Positions 11,701 through 23,880 of a stretch of DNA of 64,000 bases are shown piece by piece. The DNA comes from Poecilobothrus nobilitatus (taxonomy: Eukaryota > Arthropoda > Insecta > Diptera > Dolichopodidae): NCBI GenBank assembly GCA_947095535.1, contig OX352774.1, positions 174,838,200 to 174,902,199 on the forward strand. The letters are read 5' to 3'. Position 1 is the stretch's first letter; each line of letters begins with the position of its first letter. The position numbers were made by a program, and so were the translations under genes. Under the pieces are notes generated by a model. The model had not been told where the DNA came from. It ran no database searches and was given only the letters and a program-made list of their open reading frames with translations.

Positions 11701-12060
11701 GGGTATTTTAAAACATTTATGAGATGATTTTTATGCGATCGAATTTTTTAACAAAATTTTTTATTGTTATTTTTTGTTTCTTATCGCTCTGGTTTTTGTT
11801 TTTGCTCATCATATTAATGTTATGCAAACTATTAGGCTATATATTTAATATTAGTTTTATTTTTTATTTTATGTTAAGATTTTTAGTGTTTTAATTGCGA
11901 CAAAATCAATTTTTAAAATTTTTTTCTTTTTAAATAAATTTACATAACATATTATTTCAGAATAAATTAAATTTTAAATTTTGTTTTATATGAAATTTGA
12001 AATAAGCTATATACTTTTCGAATTAATAATTCGTAGTTTAATGCCGCCCAACCATCCATA
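7355..12060. other. AT-rich region, no gene recognised
   Basis: This is about 4.7 kb of A/T-dominated DNA with poly-T and poly-A runs (8155-8200, 8361-8380, 9242-9260), TA microsatellites and TTG/GTT runs near 8525 and 8862. A CAGT tetranucleotide tract lies at 9104-9119. The 10010-10260 segment is less AT-rich and includes an ATG-initiated frame at 10119 (MANRLQLIALEWN) that stops after 14 codons. It faintly recalls a LINE endonuclease start, but not enough to call. No RNA gene was seen. Confidence 0.5.
8711..8772. repeat. TA dinucleotide microsatellite
   Basis: About 60 bp of nearly pure TA, interrupted near both ends. Shorter TA tracts occur at about 8999-9016 and 9768-9791. Confidence 0.95.
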
Positions 12061-12289
12061 CATTCATCCATGAATATACATTAATATTGACTATTAATAC
12101 GACTCATGCATACTCTACAATTACAATTATCAAGTTGTATCAGGCAGAAGTTGGGTGCTATGAACTGAATTAACAATTTTAATCTCGTTAGCTATTTAAA
12201 AAAAAAAAAGAACAAATCGAAGAATATTGTCGGAAGAATGGTACGTTGAACGAAAAAATTTTAATTAAATGAAATAAAAAGTCCTCAAT

Positions 12290-12490
12290 CAAAGTTTTCT
12301 GTTTACCATCCCTAGCATAATTTAGTATATGGCAGTTAGTTTGTAACTCGAATATAGCGGATATGGAATTATCTACCACCTCATGTGTTCCCTAAAATTG
12401 GTGAAGCTTACATTGTTAATAGATTTAAGGAGAACATCAATACATTCGTTCATCATATTCCTGTAAACCTTAAATCAATTTTTGTTCCAT
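12290..12490 (+). pseudogene. LINE reverse transcriptase C-terminal fragment
   Basis: One frame reads RIWNYLPPHVFPKIGEAY, then FKENINTF, and ends in a stop at about 12490. This matches the extreme C-terminus of Jockey/CR1-like RTs (consensus 'R.WN.LP..VFP...N...FK..++.F'). The same block is seen in the LINE at 1770-1890. Upstream in-frame stops and a likely frameshift separate it from a weak continuation (FVTRI) at about 12340. It is a short, decayed relic. A minus-strand frame at 12188-12379 is a shadow. Confidence 0.65.
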
Positions 12491-13450
12491 AGCAAAATTC
12501 TTCTTTTGCCGCCCAAACAGTACACTAGTACTAAAGATTCCTAATTAGTCTATTATTTCGTCAAAAGAAGAAATTGTATTTAGTAGGTTAAAATTCCACT
12601 CGTTAAAATATGAGTTGTGTTTGTACCGTTCCTCTTTAGCGACTTTTGATGATTCTCATCTACCCTATTAAAAATTAGGGTAAAAAAATTATTAAAATTA
12701 TTACTTTATGAAAGATACTATATTTTCTTATAAAAGCTTTGTCCAAAAATAATAAAAGGTCAGAAAACCAAAGTAAAGATTTAAAAATATCCTCTGCATC
12801 AGCTTCTCTTTTTTGAAAGCTCTTCTAAAATTGGAGCAAATATATTAATTAAGAATGTCACTACCATTTCCGTACCGTATCAGCATTTCGGTTCTGTTTC
12901 CTTTAATTTGTTGACCATATCCTCATAAATACTTGCTTTTAAAATTCTATTACAATCATTACTTTTAACTTTACATGTAAAAATGGTAAACTTTTATATA
13001 ATTCTATTGCCGGCTTAAGTTTTCTGGAGTGTGGATACAGTGATAATTTTTGTTATATGCTATATACAAATTTCATGTTAGTTATAGGGATATTTAAAAA
13101 AATTAACTCTATTCTACAAATATTTGCATATTTAAAACACCTTTATAGACTAGAATATATTTTACAATTATTTCGATGTTCCAACATCAAATACTTAAAC
13201 CAGAAATGAAACTTATATTTTTACAAAATGCTGTTAGCATCAGAATCATTTGATTTTCTGCGAATTCCTTTACATTAGAAAAAAAACAAATTTTACATTT
13301 GTATTGCTTTTATATGTATTGATAAAACATGGACTAAAATCTGGCTTTTTGTTACAACTTGTCAAAATTACAAGAAACTAGTCATGGAGACAAAAGGACA
13401 TTTCAATAAAAATTTTGCTCTCTCAAGAATTGATTTGAATCGATTTTAAA
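12491..13450. other. AT-rich stretch, nothing recognised
   Basis: This may include the 3' tail of the preceding LINE relic up to about 12700. Beyond that, no coding, RNA or shared repeat signal was seen. Confidence 0.45.
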
Positions 13451-13454
13451 AACA

Positions 13455-14229
13455 CATAAAACAAGGCAGAATATAAACCAACGTTTTTAAAGACGCACAT
13501 TTTCAGAAGACAATATAAACTGTTTGGAAGTGTAACGTGAATTTGAAAATTTTTGTAGAATTTCATATAATAAGAAAAATGTTAAAAATAAAAAGGCACT
13601 TTTATCAATTTTAAGAAGTTCTACGTAATTAAGAAAAACCATTAACACATGTAAAATTATAAAGTTAAAGCTTTAATTTTTGCCTTTTATTTTGAAAAAG
13701 TTACAGGTATTTAAAAATAGCAAATTTTTAATTTTTAAGCCCTAATAGCTCTTATACAGGGGGGTGGTATAAAAAAAAATTTCTGAGAAAAGTTATACTA
13801 ACTCTGGAACTTCTTTCTTATCTCAAAATTTAAATTCCCTATCTAAAAGCATGTCCGAAAAATCATGCAAAATTTGGTTTTCACATAACGGTAAATTTAA
13901 ATACTAAATTTAAAAAAAATGTACATTTTGATATTGATTTATAAAAGTAACAAAAATTTCTGACGAATGGCGTTTTTAAATTCAAAAAATGTTAAGCAGA
14001 ACCTGAGATTTAAAAATAGGGCTTTTTAAAAATTTGAGAGGCTGTAGCTCCGTAATAGATGGGGAAAGCTACATGAAAAAGTTGTTTTACAACATTAATT
14101 TTTTTATGAGATCGTTAAAATTTAATTTCACTAACTTTAACAGTGCAGAACTTTTGTAAATAGACGAATAGACGGACGAACAAAGTGAAAGCAATTGGGA
14201 CGTTTTTTCAAAAATTTTTGGAAATGTGA
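13455..14229 (-). mobile_element. Family B repeat, short copy
   Basis: In reverse complement this matches the family B element at 28637-30387. Its one end (14160-14229) carries the hairpin-like TTTTTCAAAAATTTTTGGAAA phrase next to a decayed GGAC tract. Its other end (13455-13560) shares ACGTTTTTAAAGACGCACAT and the adjoining AAACAAGGCAGAATATAAAC with the region 30380-30425. The ends show a weak inverted repeat: GCACATTTTC at 13495 and GGAAATGTGA at 14220. Only about one core unit is present, against about two and a half in the long copy. It has no coding capacity. Confidence 0.75.
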
Positions 14230-16490
14230 TAAAAAGAAAAGCAGTTGAAGAACGAACTAACGTTATCTAATATTAGAACCTTAGAAAATCGTATATTACA
14301 CAGATCATTTTAGAATTTTCTGTTTTTGACTCATTTTTCATTGAATTCCCCATGCCCTATTTTATGTGTATATATATTTATATAAGTATACTTCTTGGAT
14401 TGCAGAACTTTAGCTTTAAACAGATATTTTTTTCATCATAATTATATTATTAATCCTTTTTAAAATTACATTAGTATCAATAATAACCTTTACTTAGCAT
14501 ACCTTGAAATCATTAATTTTCCACTCAACCCTAAATACATGCTATTTAAGAAGAACAAGAAATGTTTTAATTCCAAGTGCATTAAAAAGTTTAAATTTTT
14601 CATTTTTAAATCTTCAATTATACTTTAAGAAGAATATTATTAAAAAAATGTAAAAAAAAAAAATTTAATCTTAATCCCAATATTAGCGTTATATCAAACT
14701 TAATTAAAACAATACAAAACAAAAGAGAAGTATAAAATCATTCTTCTTTACAATAACAATAAGAAAAAAACAACAGTATAGGTAGGTACATATTATTATT
14801 TTTTCAAGTACACTTCAATTACAAATTATCCAATGAGTATCAGTACTATTTCAACCAATTTTAAATCAATTCCAATAGATTATATTTATCTATAGATACA
14901 AAAAAAAAAAAAACTAAACATAAATGATACCGTAGAATGGAAATGCATTCAATTAAAAAAAAAAAATAATTTGAAATAGAATATGCGCCCGCCAATTATT
15001 TGATTCGATTTGACGTGACGATGTTATTGAGATTTAATCAATTTTCGTGAATTATAAAGCCTTAAAATCGGCATTTTAATTTTTGATCTTTAAGTAGATT
15101 TTTAAAAAAAACAACACAATACAAACACTGTTCAAAAAACAAAAAAAAAAAAAAATTATAGAAAAGAAAAACTCACTTGATTCGTTATTCAAATAAATAC
15201 CGAAATTATGTTATAAAAAAAAAAGGAAAAAAACAAAATTGAAAACCAAATTGAAATTTAAAATTTATTTTATATGATTTCCAGTTTTTTTTTTTTCTAA
15301 GTTTGTTGTTTGATTAAAGAGGAAAGCAGTTTATATATTGTTTAATATCTAGAGTACAACCACCAACCTACATACCGTTTAATAATATTACATACATATA
15401 AAATATGTACTTTAAAATATTCATAAGTTGAGTTGATCAGTTCAAAAAATAATTCTCTTTTGTTATTTTCAAATAGTTTAAAATAGTTCAGTTGCTTTAC
15501 TAATTGAAGTTGATCGATTACCTTTTTAACAAAAGTAACAAAAAGTGCCGGCAAAAAAAAAAAAAAGAACAAAATAATCAAAAAATACTTCTAAACATAT
15601 TGTTATATGCTTAACTATTTAAAGGTGAGTAATATATAGATAGATATGTCTCAATTAAAAAAATTTGAGATAATTTTCAGGTATTTTGTTAACGTGACAT
15701 TTAATTTCTTTTTCTGTTTCTTATTTTTTTTTTGTTTGGTTCTTTTTTTTTTTTTTTTTTTAATTATATTTTAAAGGTGAGATTTAATAAAAAGTGCAAA
15801 TCAGATTATATAAATTGACGATCATTTTGAAAATTAATAATTAAAGATCACAAAAAAAAAAAAAAAATTAGATTTAAAATTAAATTGTAGACCAAAAAAT
15901 TTTGGAAACATAAAGTAAAGATAATAAAGTGATAGGAAATAAAGTCAAAACAAAATAGGAAATAAAGTACAAAACAATGTATTTTGAAATTTTGGTCTTA
16001 TTTCCATTTTGAAAAGGAAATAAAGACAAAATTATGAAATTAAAATAAGCAAATATTTTTTTCAATTTGTACTAAATCTTAATATCGCATTACAAAATCT
16101 TGCATATATACATATGCTTATTTAAATATTCTGGAAAACGCCTAAACTCTGATCTTTTCAATCAGCTCTTAAATCAACTTATATTTATATATGTATTTAA
16201 ATATGTATACATATTAAAATAAAATAGTACTTTATATAGCCACATTTAAAAATCCTTACATATGCGTGGTGTTTCACATCCTTTGATACCTTCATGAGCC
16301 GCCTATAATTTCCAAGAAGTTTTTCAACAATTAAAAATTTTTCTATTAGACAAACTTACTTTTTATAAAATTTCTAGAAAAGGGGCATTACAATAATTTA
16401 ATTTGTCTTTATTTTAAGTAACCAAAATTTGAATTCCATTTGATTTTTATATGATATAATCGTTTTTCTTTTTTTCCTAAGGGAGGTGAG
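14230..16490. other. AT-rich region, no gene recognised
   Basis: Many poly-A and poly-T runs are present (14650-14670, 15139-15155, 15739-15762, 15852-15868). No family-level protein similarity appears in any short frame, and no tRNA-like boxes were seen. Confidence 0.5.
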
Positions 16491-16674
16491 AATCTTCCAA
16501 AAACACTAAGAATTGCCCTTTGGTAGTGTCAGATTTTTGCTGAGTAAACCCACCTTCCCCTTCAGAGATAATAACGCAGTATATTGTGTTGGGAGTAGGG
16601 ATAGGAGAGGATAGGACAAAGATGTGAGATGTGATGCGAGATATTGAATTGGGGAGTGAGACTGTAGGGGAACA

Positions 16675-16777
16675 ATGAATCCGCCTATTATTGTTACTAT
16701 TTTGTCAGTGTGTACAGCCATCAGTGTCTACAGCCATCAACAGTTACAACATGCGGTAGTATACAACACCTTCCCGC
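16675..16777 (+). CDS. Candidate signal-peptide first exon (speculative)
   Basis: An ATG at 16675 in the context AACAATGAA opens a frame of 34 codons plus one base. It begins MNPPIIVTILSVCTAISVYS, a hydrophobic core resembling a signal peptide. The frame meets a perfect consensus donor GTAAGT at 16778. A possible acceptor (TTACTACAG, ending 16823) would define a 46-nt intron. Joining there gives a short extension that stops within nine codons, so a longer intron or no gene at all is equally possible. The surrounding 16500-16860 is clearly less AT-rich than its neighbours. No homologue is recognised; the exon model is inference. Confidence 0.25.
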
Positions 16778-16979
16778 GTAAGTTATTAGTATTAATTATC
16801 AATATTATTATTATTTACTACAGAGCCATCGGTGGATTACAGTGTGCAGTAGGATGATCTTTGATTATACGATAGTTTTTCTGCAGCAGCTATTATTATT
16901 ATTATTATATTATTGTTTATAATTAAAAAATTTATAGAATGTTTAGTTCTGTATTGTATTACGAATGCAAAGAAAAAAA

Positions 16980-17682
16980 CAGAATGTAAAACCAATGGTT
17001 TTTAAAGGCACATATTTTTCCAAAAGAGATTAAAAACAGTTTACAATTTTGATTTGCATCAAAATTTATAATTCCTTTTATCATTTTATATATAAGGTAA
17101 AATTAGCAAAAATCAAGGGACACTTTCTTCAATTTTAAGGAAAATATAATATAATTAAGACAAGCTGTAACCACTTATAAAATTGTATTGTTGAGGCTTT
17201 AGTTTTTGTGTTTTACTTTGAAGAAATATGTACAGGTGATTAATTTACAGGTGCCTAGAAATAAAAAATGTTCACTTTTGACCCTTTATTAAGGAAAATT
17301 TGTGAGAAAACTTATGCTAATTCTGAAAAATCTTGCTTGTCACAAAATTTTAAATATTTTATCTAAAAGCGTTCCTGAAATATCAAGGAAACAAAATCTT
17401 GCAAAATTTTGTTTCCAAATAACGGTAAATTTAAATACTGAATTTTAAAAAATTTTAAAATTTTAATATTCAATATTAAATATTATATCCCGTCGTTTGG
17501 AATTTTTAAATTGCAAAAATATTAAACAGCACTTAAGGTATAAACATTTGAAAATCAAAGAACATGATCAAAATTTTATTGCTTTAGATTTAAAGGTCTA
17601 AAAGTTTTGTAAATAGACAGACTGATGGACAGACTCACATTAATACGCTAATTTTTCAATGTTTTTTTGAAAAATTATCTAA
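16980..17682 (-). mobile_element. Family B repeat, decayed copy
   Basis: In reverse complement this follows the family B layout. The terminal hairpin-like segment is at 17650-17682, and a relic of the GGAC tract (GACAGACTGATGGACAGAC) at about 17615-17634. The phrase AACGGTAAATTTAAATACT lies near 17420. Core phrases with CAGGTGCCTAGAAATA and ACTTATGCTAATTCTGAAA follow, and the outer end AATGTAAAACCAATGGTTTT is at 16983. Divergence is higher than in the 28.6-kb copy. A 76-codon frame starting at 17667 overlaps its end and looks incidental. Confidence 0.72.
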
Positions 17683-17689
17683 AAACATA

Positions 17690-19860
17690 TTATTCAGTCA
17701 ACGTTTTTTGGCTAAGGAAAACGTTTCCAGATGGGATTTTTTTGTATACACGGTTGAAAACAGCTGAACTTAAAGGCTGCAAAAGCTCAGGGTATTCTAT
17801 ACATAATTTTTGTCAAATAACAAATGGATACATTTTTTTTTTAATAACAAAAATGCATTCGGTAGTTTTTTTTGTGATTCCTGTAAATTTCCATTAGTTA
17901 AAGGATTTAAAACAGCAAATATATCGAATAAAACAAAGAAGTAATTAATTAACAATATAATTTTTTTCTTAGGTTATTTTAAAGGAAAAATAAAGTTGTC
18001 TCATCCTTATATAGGTATCATTGGAAAAAAATTGTGTAGTTAAAGAAAAATTATGGTTGGTGAAAGTTAACTAAAAAGGAAGGAGCAAAATCCAAGTTAA
18101 TGAAAACATCAAAATTAAAATTCAACTAAAATAATTCTGAAAAGATTATCATGTACCTATACAGTTACATCTTCAAGTTATATTTCTCTAAAAAATTTGT
18201 ACGTTTTTTGTAAAAATTATTTAAAAATCAATTTGAATCCCAACAATCTAAAATTAATTCAAAATTTTAATAAATATTGTAATATTTTCTAAGTAAGTTC
18301 AGAAGTTTCTCTAGATATTTTGCAAAATATTTTCTTAAGAAAATATAAAATGTATTGGGATTGTAACTTGATTAAACACCAGGGGGTAAAAGAAAAATGC
18401 GTTCACCAGTAAAAGATAAAGTTAAAATTAAAAAAAAAAAACTGAACTAAAAAAAAAAACACATTCGATTGAAAAATTGATATTATTAATAAAAAAAGAA
18501 ACAAAAAAAAAAAAAAAATTGAATCAAAACGAATCAACAAAAAACAAAAATTCTTTCCATTAAATTACCTGTATACTCCAGATGGTTAATCTTTTGTTGT
18601 TTATGATGTTTTTTGTTTTTGTTGTTCTACAGCAGCATCAGGATTAATTGAGAGAATATTTAAAATCTATTGACTGGGTATAATCTGTTATGAGTTACAA
18701 ATGTTATTATTATTATTACTATTATTATATAAGCATGGAAAATAAACCAGTAGTTAATGAGATCATGCTGTGAGCATCTGGAAACTTTAAATGAATATTG
18801 CGGAAATATTTCAATGGCAATGAAAATGAACTGGTATGGTTATGCTAAATTTTAATATTTAATAAAATTAACTATAACAAAAAGATTTGAATTTTTTTAA
18901 AAGTTGTTTTGATCTAATTTTTTAAATTTTAGTTATTTTGAATTTTGATATTTATGTGAAATATAATTTACCTAATAGTTGTCGAAAATTTTTTTTTTAT
19001 ATTTAATTTATTAATATAGTTTTTTGGTCTTCATGTTTCATTTAAATGGTGAAGATAGTTATTTAGATTGATCTCCGAATATTTGCCCCTATTGAAGCTA
19101 TTGTACAAATTCTATAAATTACCGTGTTTTAATTCACTTTTATGTAACCAAAAAATTACAATAACTTTACAAAGAATACGTAAATCCTTTTTCTTAAATT
19201 CCATCTGTTTTTTAACCTCATCTTTAAATATTTTTATTTAATTTTAAAAAATAAAATTTTGTTTTATACCATACGTTTTTTTTTATTACCTAAATAAAAT
19301 CCTATTATTAATATATAATTATTACATTTTTATTAAAATCCCCAACTATAATCACGAAATCAAAACTTTTCAACAGAAAATAATCATTAATAGTTAGTTC
19401 AAATGAGGTTAACTAATGATGTCCTTAACTATAAACAGGGAAAAAATATAAATCCTAACTATGGGATATTAAAACATTGGCATATGGAAAATATAGAATA
19501 TTTTATCTGGATTATATATGATTTAATAGATAAAATATTGATGTTCTAGAAGGATAAAAATTAAAAGGTTAATTCAATCTGGATCACGTACTGCTATATA
19601 ATTAAAATTTATTTATATTGGTTTAAATTAGGATTTTGAAAGTAATATTCTTATATTAATTAATCCGCCATGCCACGCGATGTGCTATATTCACTCTTTT
19701 AGCTTTTACCGTGCCTCATTTATAGGCCATAGAGTAAAACCTAGACAATAGAACCAGAAAAGGATGTACTATTGTAAAATAATCTCTGCAAACAAACTTT
19801 TAGCATTTTTTTTTGAGTATATTGGGCCTAACAATTATTAATTGTTATATCTTTCCTTTG
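17690..19860. other. AT-rich region, no gene recognised
   Basis: A/T homopolymers and ATT trinucleotide runs (about 18703-18728) dominate. At 19844-19863 a good 3' splice-site look-alike (TATATCTTTCCTTTGCAG) precedes a slightly GC-richer stretch. All three frames beyond it close within 18 codons, so no exon is called. Confidence 0.45.
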
Positions 19861-19991
19861 CAGCTGCAACTGGACTCACAACTACAAACAAAGGAACAAT
19901 AAATAATTTTTATACGTAATATGCTCATATATGCTCTCGTTAAGAAGATAAAACAATGAAACTAATTTTACTTATGCGCATACAAGATGTA

Positions 19992-20403
19992 CTAACAAAT
20001 GTTTGTATTTATGAACGGTTCTTTTTGTGTATTTTTCATTTTTATTAAATTGATGAAGGCTGATATAACGTGTGAGTAGTCACTAGAATTTAGCCCGTAA
20101 TCCACCTTAAAAACACAAAAGAATCTATATTTGACAAGAGTTGATGTTTCCTTAGATTTACACAAAGATGATACCACTATGACGGAAGAACCTTCTAAAG
20201 AACTTTCTTCACAGACTGGGATAGGTACAGAGAAAGCATTTCACGTTCTCTATAGTGTCAATTCCTCTGAAAAATCTACAATTAAGACAATGACCCGTAA
20301 TAACACCAACCAAATGTCTTATTTCGGGTCTAGAGAGAAGAGTTGAAGGGTTTTTAATAGTAGATATCAATAGTACAATGTCATGGACCTGTGACAGTAT
20401 CAC
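19992..20403 (-). pseudogene. LINE ORF2 C-terminal fragment (post-RNase H zinc-binding region)
   Basis: The minus-strand frame at 20209-20403 ends with LSRPEIRHLVGVITGHC, then a Cys-x2-Cys piece (KCFLC). This is the conserved 'LTGHC...HL..+G+...C+.C' block that follows the RNase H domain in I/R1-type LINEs and relatives. After a frameshift near 20215, a second frame (20177 down to 19992) continues with an Ile/Phe-rich tail (SSDYSHVISAFINLIK) in the position of the family's terminal helix. The fragment is truncated at both ends and lacks the full Cys/His set, so it is dead. Confidence 0.6.
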
Positions 20404-20678
20404 CTGTGTAAACCCTTAAAATGTTAAAACAAGCTTTTAATCATATTAGTTATTAATAATAGTTCTTCATACAGGAAAAAAACAGTTTTATTTTGATCTA
20501 GTTTCTAACTACTTTTGTTACAATACAATAATTAAAATCTATATTCATTTGAAATTAATTTTCATTTTATTACTTTTAGACTTTTTTAAGCTTATCTTCT
20601 ATATATAAATTCTTTTCTTTTATAAATGGTTTTTGAACTTTAAACTTTCAATAAAATTTATAACTTGGTAGTAAAATA

Positions 20679-20965
20679 CTTTGGGGATTCGGTAACCTAG
20701 AGGATAGGCGTGTGGCGTATTAACCGAAGGAGTGTGGGTTCGATCCCTGCACAGGTCATAATTTTTTTTCTTTACATACCCGCTTACAACCTAATATAAT
20801 GTAAATATATAGTATATAATATAAACAAAATAAATAATATTAGTATATAATTTAATAATAGTATAAAAATCTATAATGGTTTTAGTAGCCGATGGTTCAA
20901 TAATATTGCACTACATTAATGTATGTAATATTAATATAAATAAATAAACAAATAAAAGTAAAATA
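20679..20965 (+). mobile_element. tRNA-derived SINE-like element
   Basis: The head (20681-20757) resembles a tRNA gene. An A-box-like region is near CCTAGAGGATAGG, and a perfect B box GGTTCGATCCC lies at about 20734-20744, inside a plausible T-arm. The body that follows carries CCGCTTACAACCTAATATAATG and AAACAAAATAAATAATAT. The same order of phrases recurs after the tRNA-like head at 32067. The head also resembles that at 63403 (GGGGA, TTCG, CCTAG, AGTGTGGGTTCGA). Repeated head plus shared body indicates a SINE rather than a functional tRNA. Confidence 0.6.
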
Positions 20966-23800
20966 CTTACCATACTTATAATAATACAGTACCATAATAC
21001 TTTTTTAAAATAAAATTGAATATAAATATTTAAAAATGCTAAACTGTGGATCACATTAAGAAATTATATATAGGGGTAAAATGTCATATGACTTACAAGA
21101 ATTGTTCATCATTTTAATTTTAAATGAAATTTCCAACAAAAAAAAAAAAAAAACAATATAAATGTATACATAAAAAAAAGGGTTTTTACTCATAATTTCA
21201 AATAGATTACATATTTATCTCCCCATTTCATAATGGTGGTTAATAAAAATAAAACAATGCTAAATATACAATTGAATTATTTATTGTGTATTTTGCAATA
21301 ATAATAAAAAAGATATACATATTAAAGATAGAAAAATAATATAAAAGAGAAAAACCAAAAAAACCGCAAAATATCAAATGACCCAAAACTAATAATTTAA
21401 TTTTTATTTTTGTTTTTTTTTTTTTTTTGGTTATTCGTATGTTGTGTTGAAAGATCAATTAAAAGAAATCAGAAAACCATTTGGTTATTCAATTTATAAA
21501 TTATTAAACATTTTGACATGCTGCTGGTTAAATATTTTTATGTGTTTCATGTACGCATGTATGTACATATATAATGTAATATAATAAAATAGGATTAGCA
21601 TTAAATTAAAAGCATGCTTGTATATTTTTGTTAATTACGAGAATTTGTTGAAAATTATTTTGGTTTTAATTGAAACATGAAACTTGAATTATAATCAAAT
21701 TTACCAAGGCAAGTTATGAATCTTTATTTGTATACATTTTATATATTAAAAGATTATAAAATTTTAAAAATGATATTAATTATACGCAAAATTTAGAAAA
21801 CGTTCTAAAATTTTAAATTTTCAATAACAAATAAGATTAATGCAATAGGCACCTTTTGTATTATAAGTGTTTTGTATCGTTGTATATTTCAAATGTCAGA
21901 TGATAGGAGATTTTATTTTTATTCAAAATCATTTTGGAATTTTAATATAATAATTTATAATATAAAAATAATAATTTATAATATAAAAAATTAATAAAAA
22001 TAATACAAATACTTACAATTTTCCTTCTTCTTCTTCCACTTTCCACTACTTTTATAATAATTATAAAAACTGTCAAATGTCAAAAGTAAATATGTTATAT
22101 CCTATATACGGCAGATATGACCATACAACATACCCAATAAACAATAATGTAAAATGTTTTAAATTTTTATACAAAATTGTTTAAAAGGGTATAAAATTTT
22201 ATGACGTTACAACTTTCAAATGCTTGTAATAACTCGTATTAAAAATATCAAATTAAGTAAAACGAAAATTTTATTATGAATAAAAATATTTAATCAAGTA
22301 ATTATATAATTTTTTTTCTGTATTAATATCCAGATTTAATTAATATTAAACAAATATTTCAACAATTATAGTTTCAAAAATTTGTTGAATCTGAATCAAG
22401 AATGTCTTTATTTTAAATTGTTATTATCCTTATTAACGATAATTTTTTACATTCTAATTTTTCAACGAGCTGTAATCCTAACAAATCGAAAATAATAATC
22501 ATAATTTATTATCTGAAAACCCGTTCGATTTTATAAAATGAAAATTTATTTAACAAAAAATTTATTTTGACGAAATTTGATAAAAAGTTTTTGATATAAA
22601 TTCGATCAAAAACTAATCGATTTCTTTACCAAAATTCAGATTTATCTCATGAAATGTCATACTTATACTTGTGATCATTTGTATGGTTATTACACTATAT
22701 ACATACATACATATATGTTATGTATGTCTATATAGACTTAAGTTTATAATCTTAGCACGAATATTCAAAATATTCAATTTAAATATTTAATCTGTTAAAT
22801 CGTAAAACAAAATAAAGAAAAACAAAAAAAAAAAAAAAATTAAAATAATAATGGTATGGAGTTAATCGATTCTAAAAATTTTGAATCTCTTTTTTTTTTT
22901 TAGTGTTTCTGTTAATTGAAATTGCAATAGCAAAGACTTGATGCCACAAAAACACTGGAAAGAATATTTTTTTTAAAAATTGAAATACACAATTTTTTTT
23001 TAAGTTGTTACAGACTATTTGTCAAGCCTATTACAAAGATTAATAATTTTCTCTCAGTATCAGACTATTTATTTTAAAGATCATGTAAAAATTATAAGAA
23101 ATTGTCTCCAATAAAATCAAATGATTACTATATAAATTTTTATAGTATTATAACATGTGCGAGCTCAATTCCGAATAAAGTCTGTAGTGAATACATTCAT
23201 TTATTTTTTCTATCTTTAGCTTATCATTATTTCTAATAGCACTATGTAAATCAAGTTTGTTAACAGTTTTTAAATTTTTTCTTTTATATAAAATATGAAA
23301 ATATCGTATTAATAATATATAGCAATATTACAATACCTGCAGTCAATTAAAAAGCAGATATAACATACAAAAATACCGAATTAACTTTTAAATAAAACAT
23401 TGTGGTTATGTTAAAAAGTTAATAAAAAAAAAAAATAATATAAATAAAATAGTAATATCCCGCTATGCTAGGTAGAGCAAAAATTTTCATGCTAATAAAA
23501 ATGAAAAAATAGAAATTAAAAAAAAATTATGTGTTTCTATAATTAAAAGACTTATGGGTCAATGCATAATTTCGAAAATATATTTGTAATCAATGCTGTA
23601 ATATATACATATGTAAATGCAAAAAAATTATTATAAAATGGGTAGAAGCAGTTTTTCAAAGTGATAAACTTCTGCGTAAAATTGACTTGTTCTATATTTG
23701 GGTGTTGCTAATAATTTATCAAAGGTTTTAAAAAGGGTGCTTTTGGAAAAGTACCTAAAAAGTTTTTTTTAAATTTGTTAGTAGGTACTTATTATATAAG
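20966..23800. other. AT-rich region, no gene recognised
   Basis: Poly-A/T runs and ATA-rich tracts fill this stretch. It includes a local duplication of TAATTTATAATATAAAAA at about 21949-21990 and a CATACATA tract near 22702. Short frames show no family resemblance. Confidence 0.5.
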
Positions 23801-23809
23801 TATTATGAG

Positions 23810-23880
23810 TTATGACCAATAACATAGGGATTAAATTGTTAGCCTTTAGAGAGGCTATGGATTGAAACCTCGGTCACATC
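23810..23880 (+). repeat. Possible decayed tRNA-like SINE head
   Basis: The segment runs from TATGACC to GGTCACA, which could pair as a short acceptor stem. It contains a B-box-like GGATTGAAACCTC. The A box is poor, and body similarity to the other SINE-like units is weak. Confidence 0.3.

Noticed and set aside
19844..19920. Exon after a TTTCCTTTGCAG acceptor look-alike
   Set aside because: All three frames close within 18 codons, no partner donor is seen, and the stretch lies in the probable tail of a LINE relic on the other strand.
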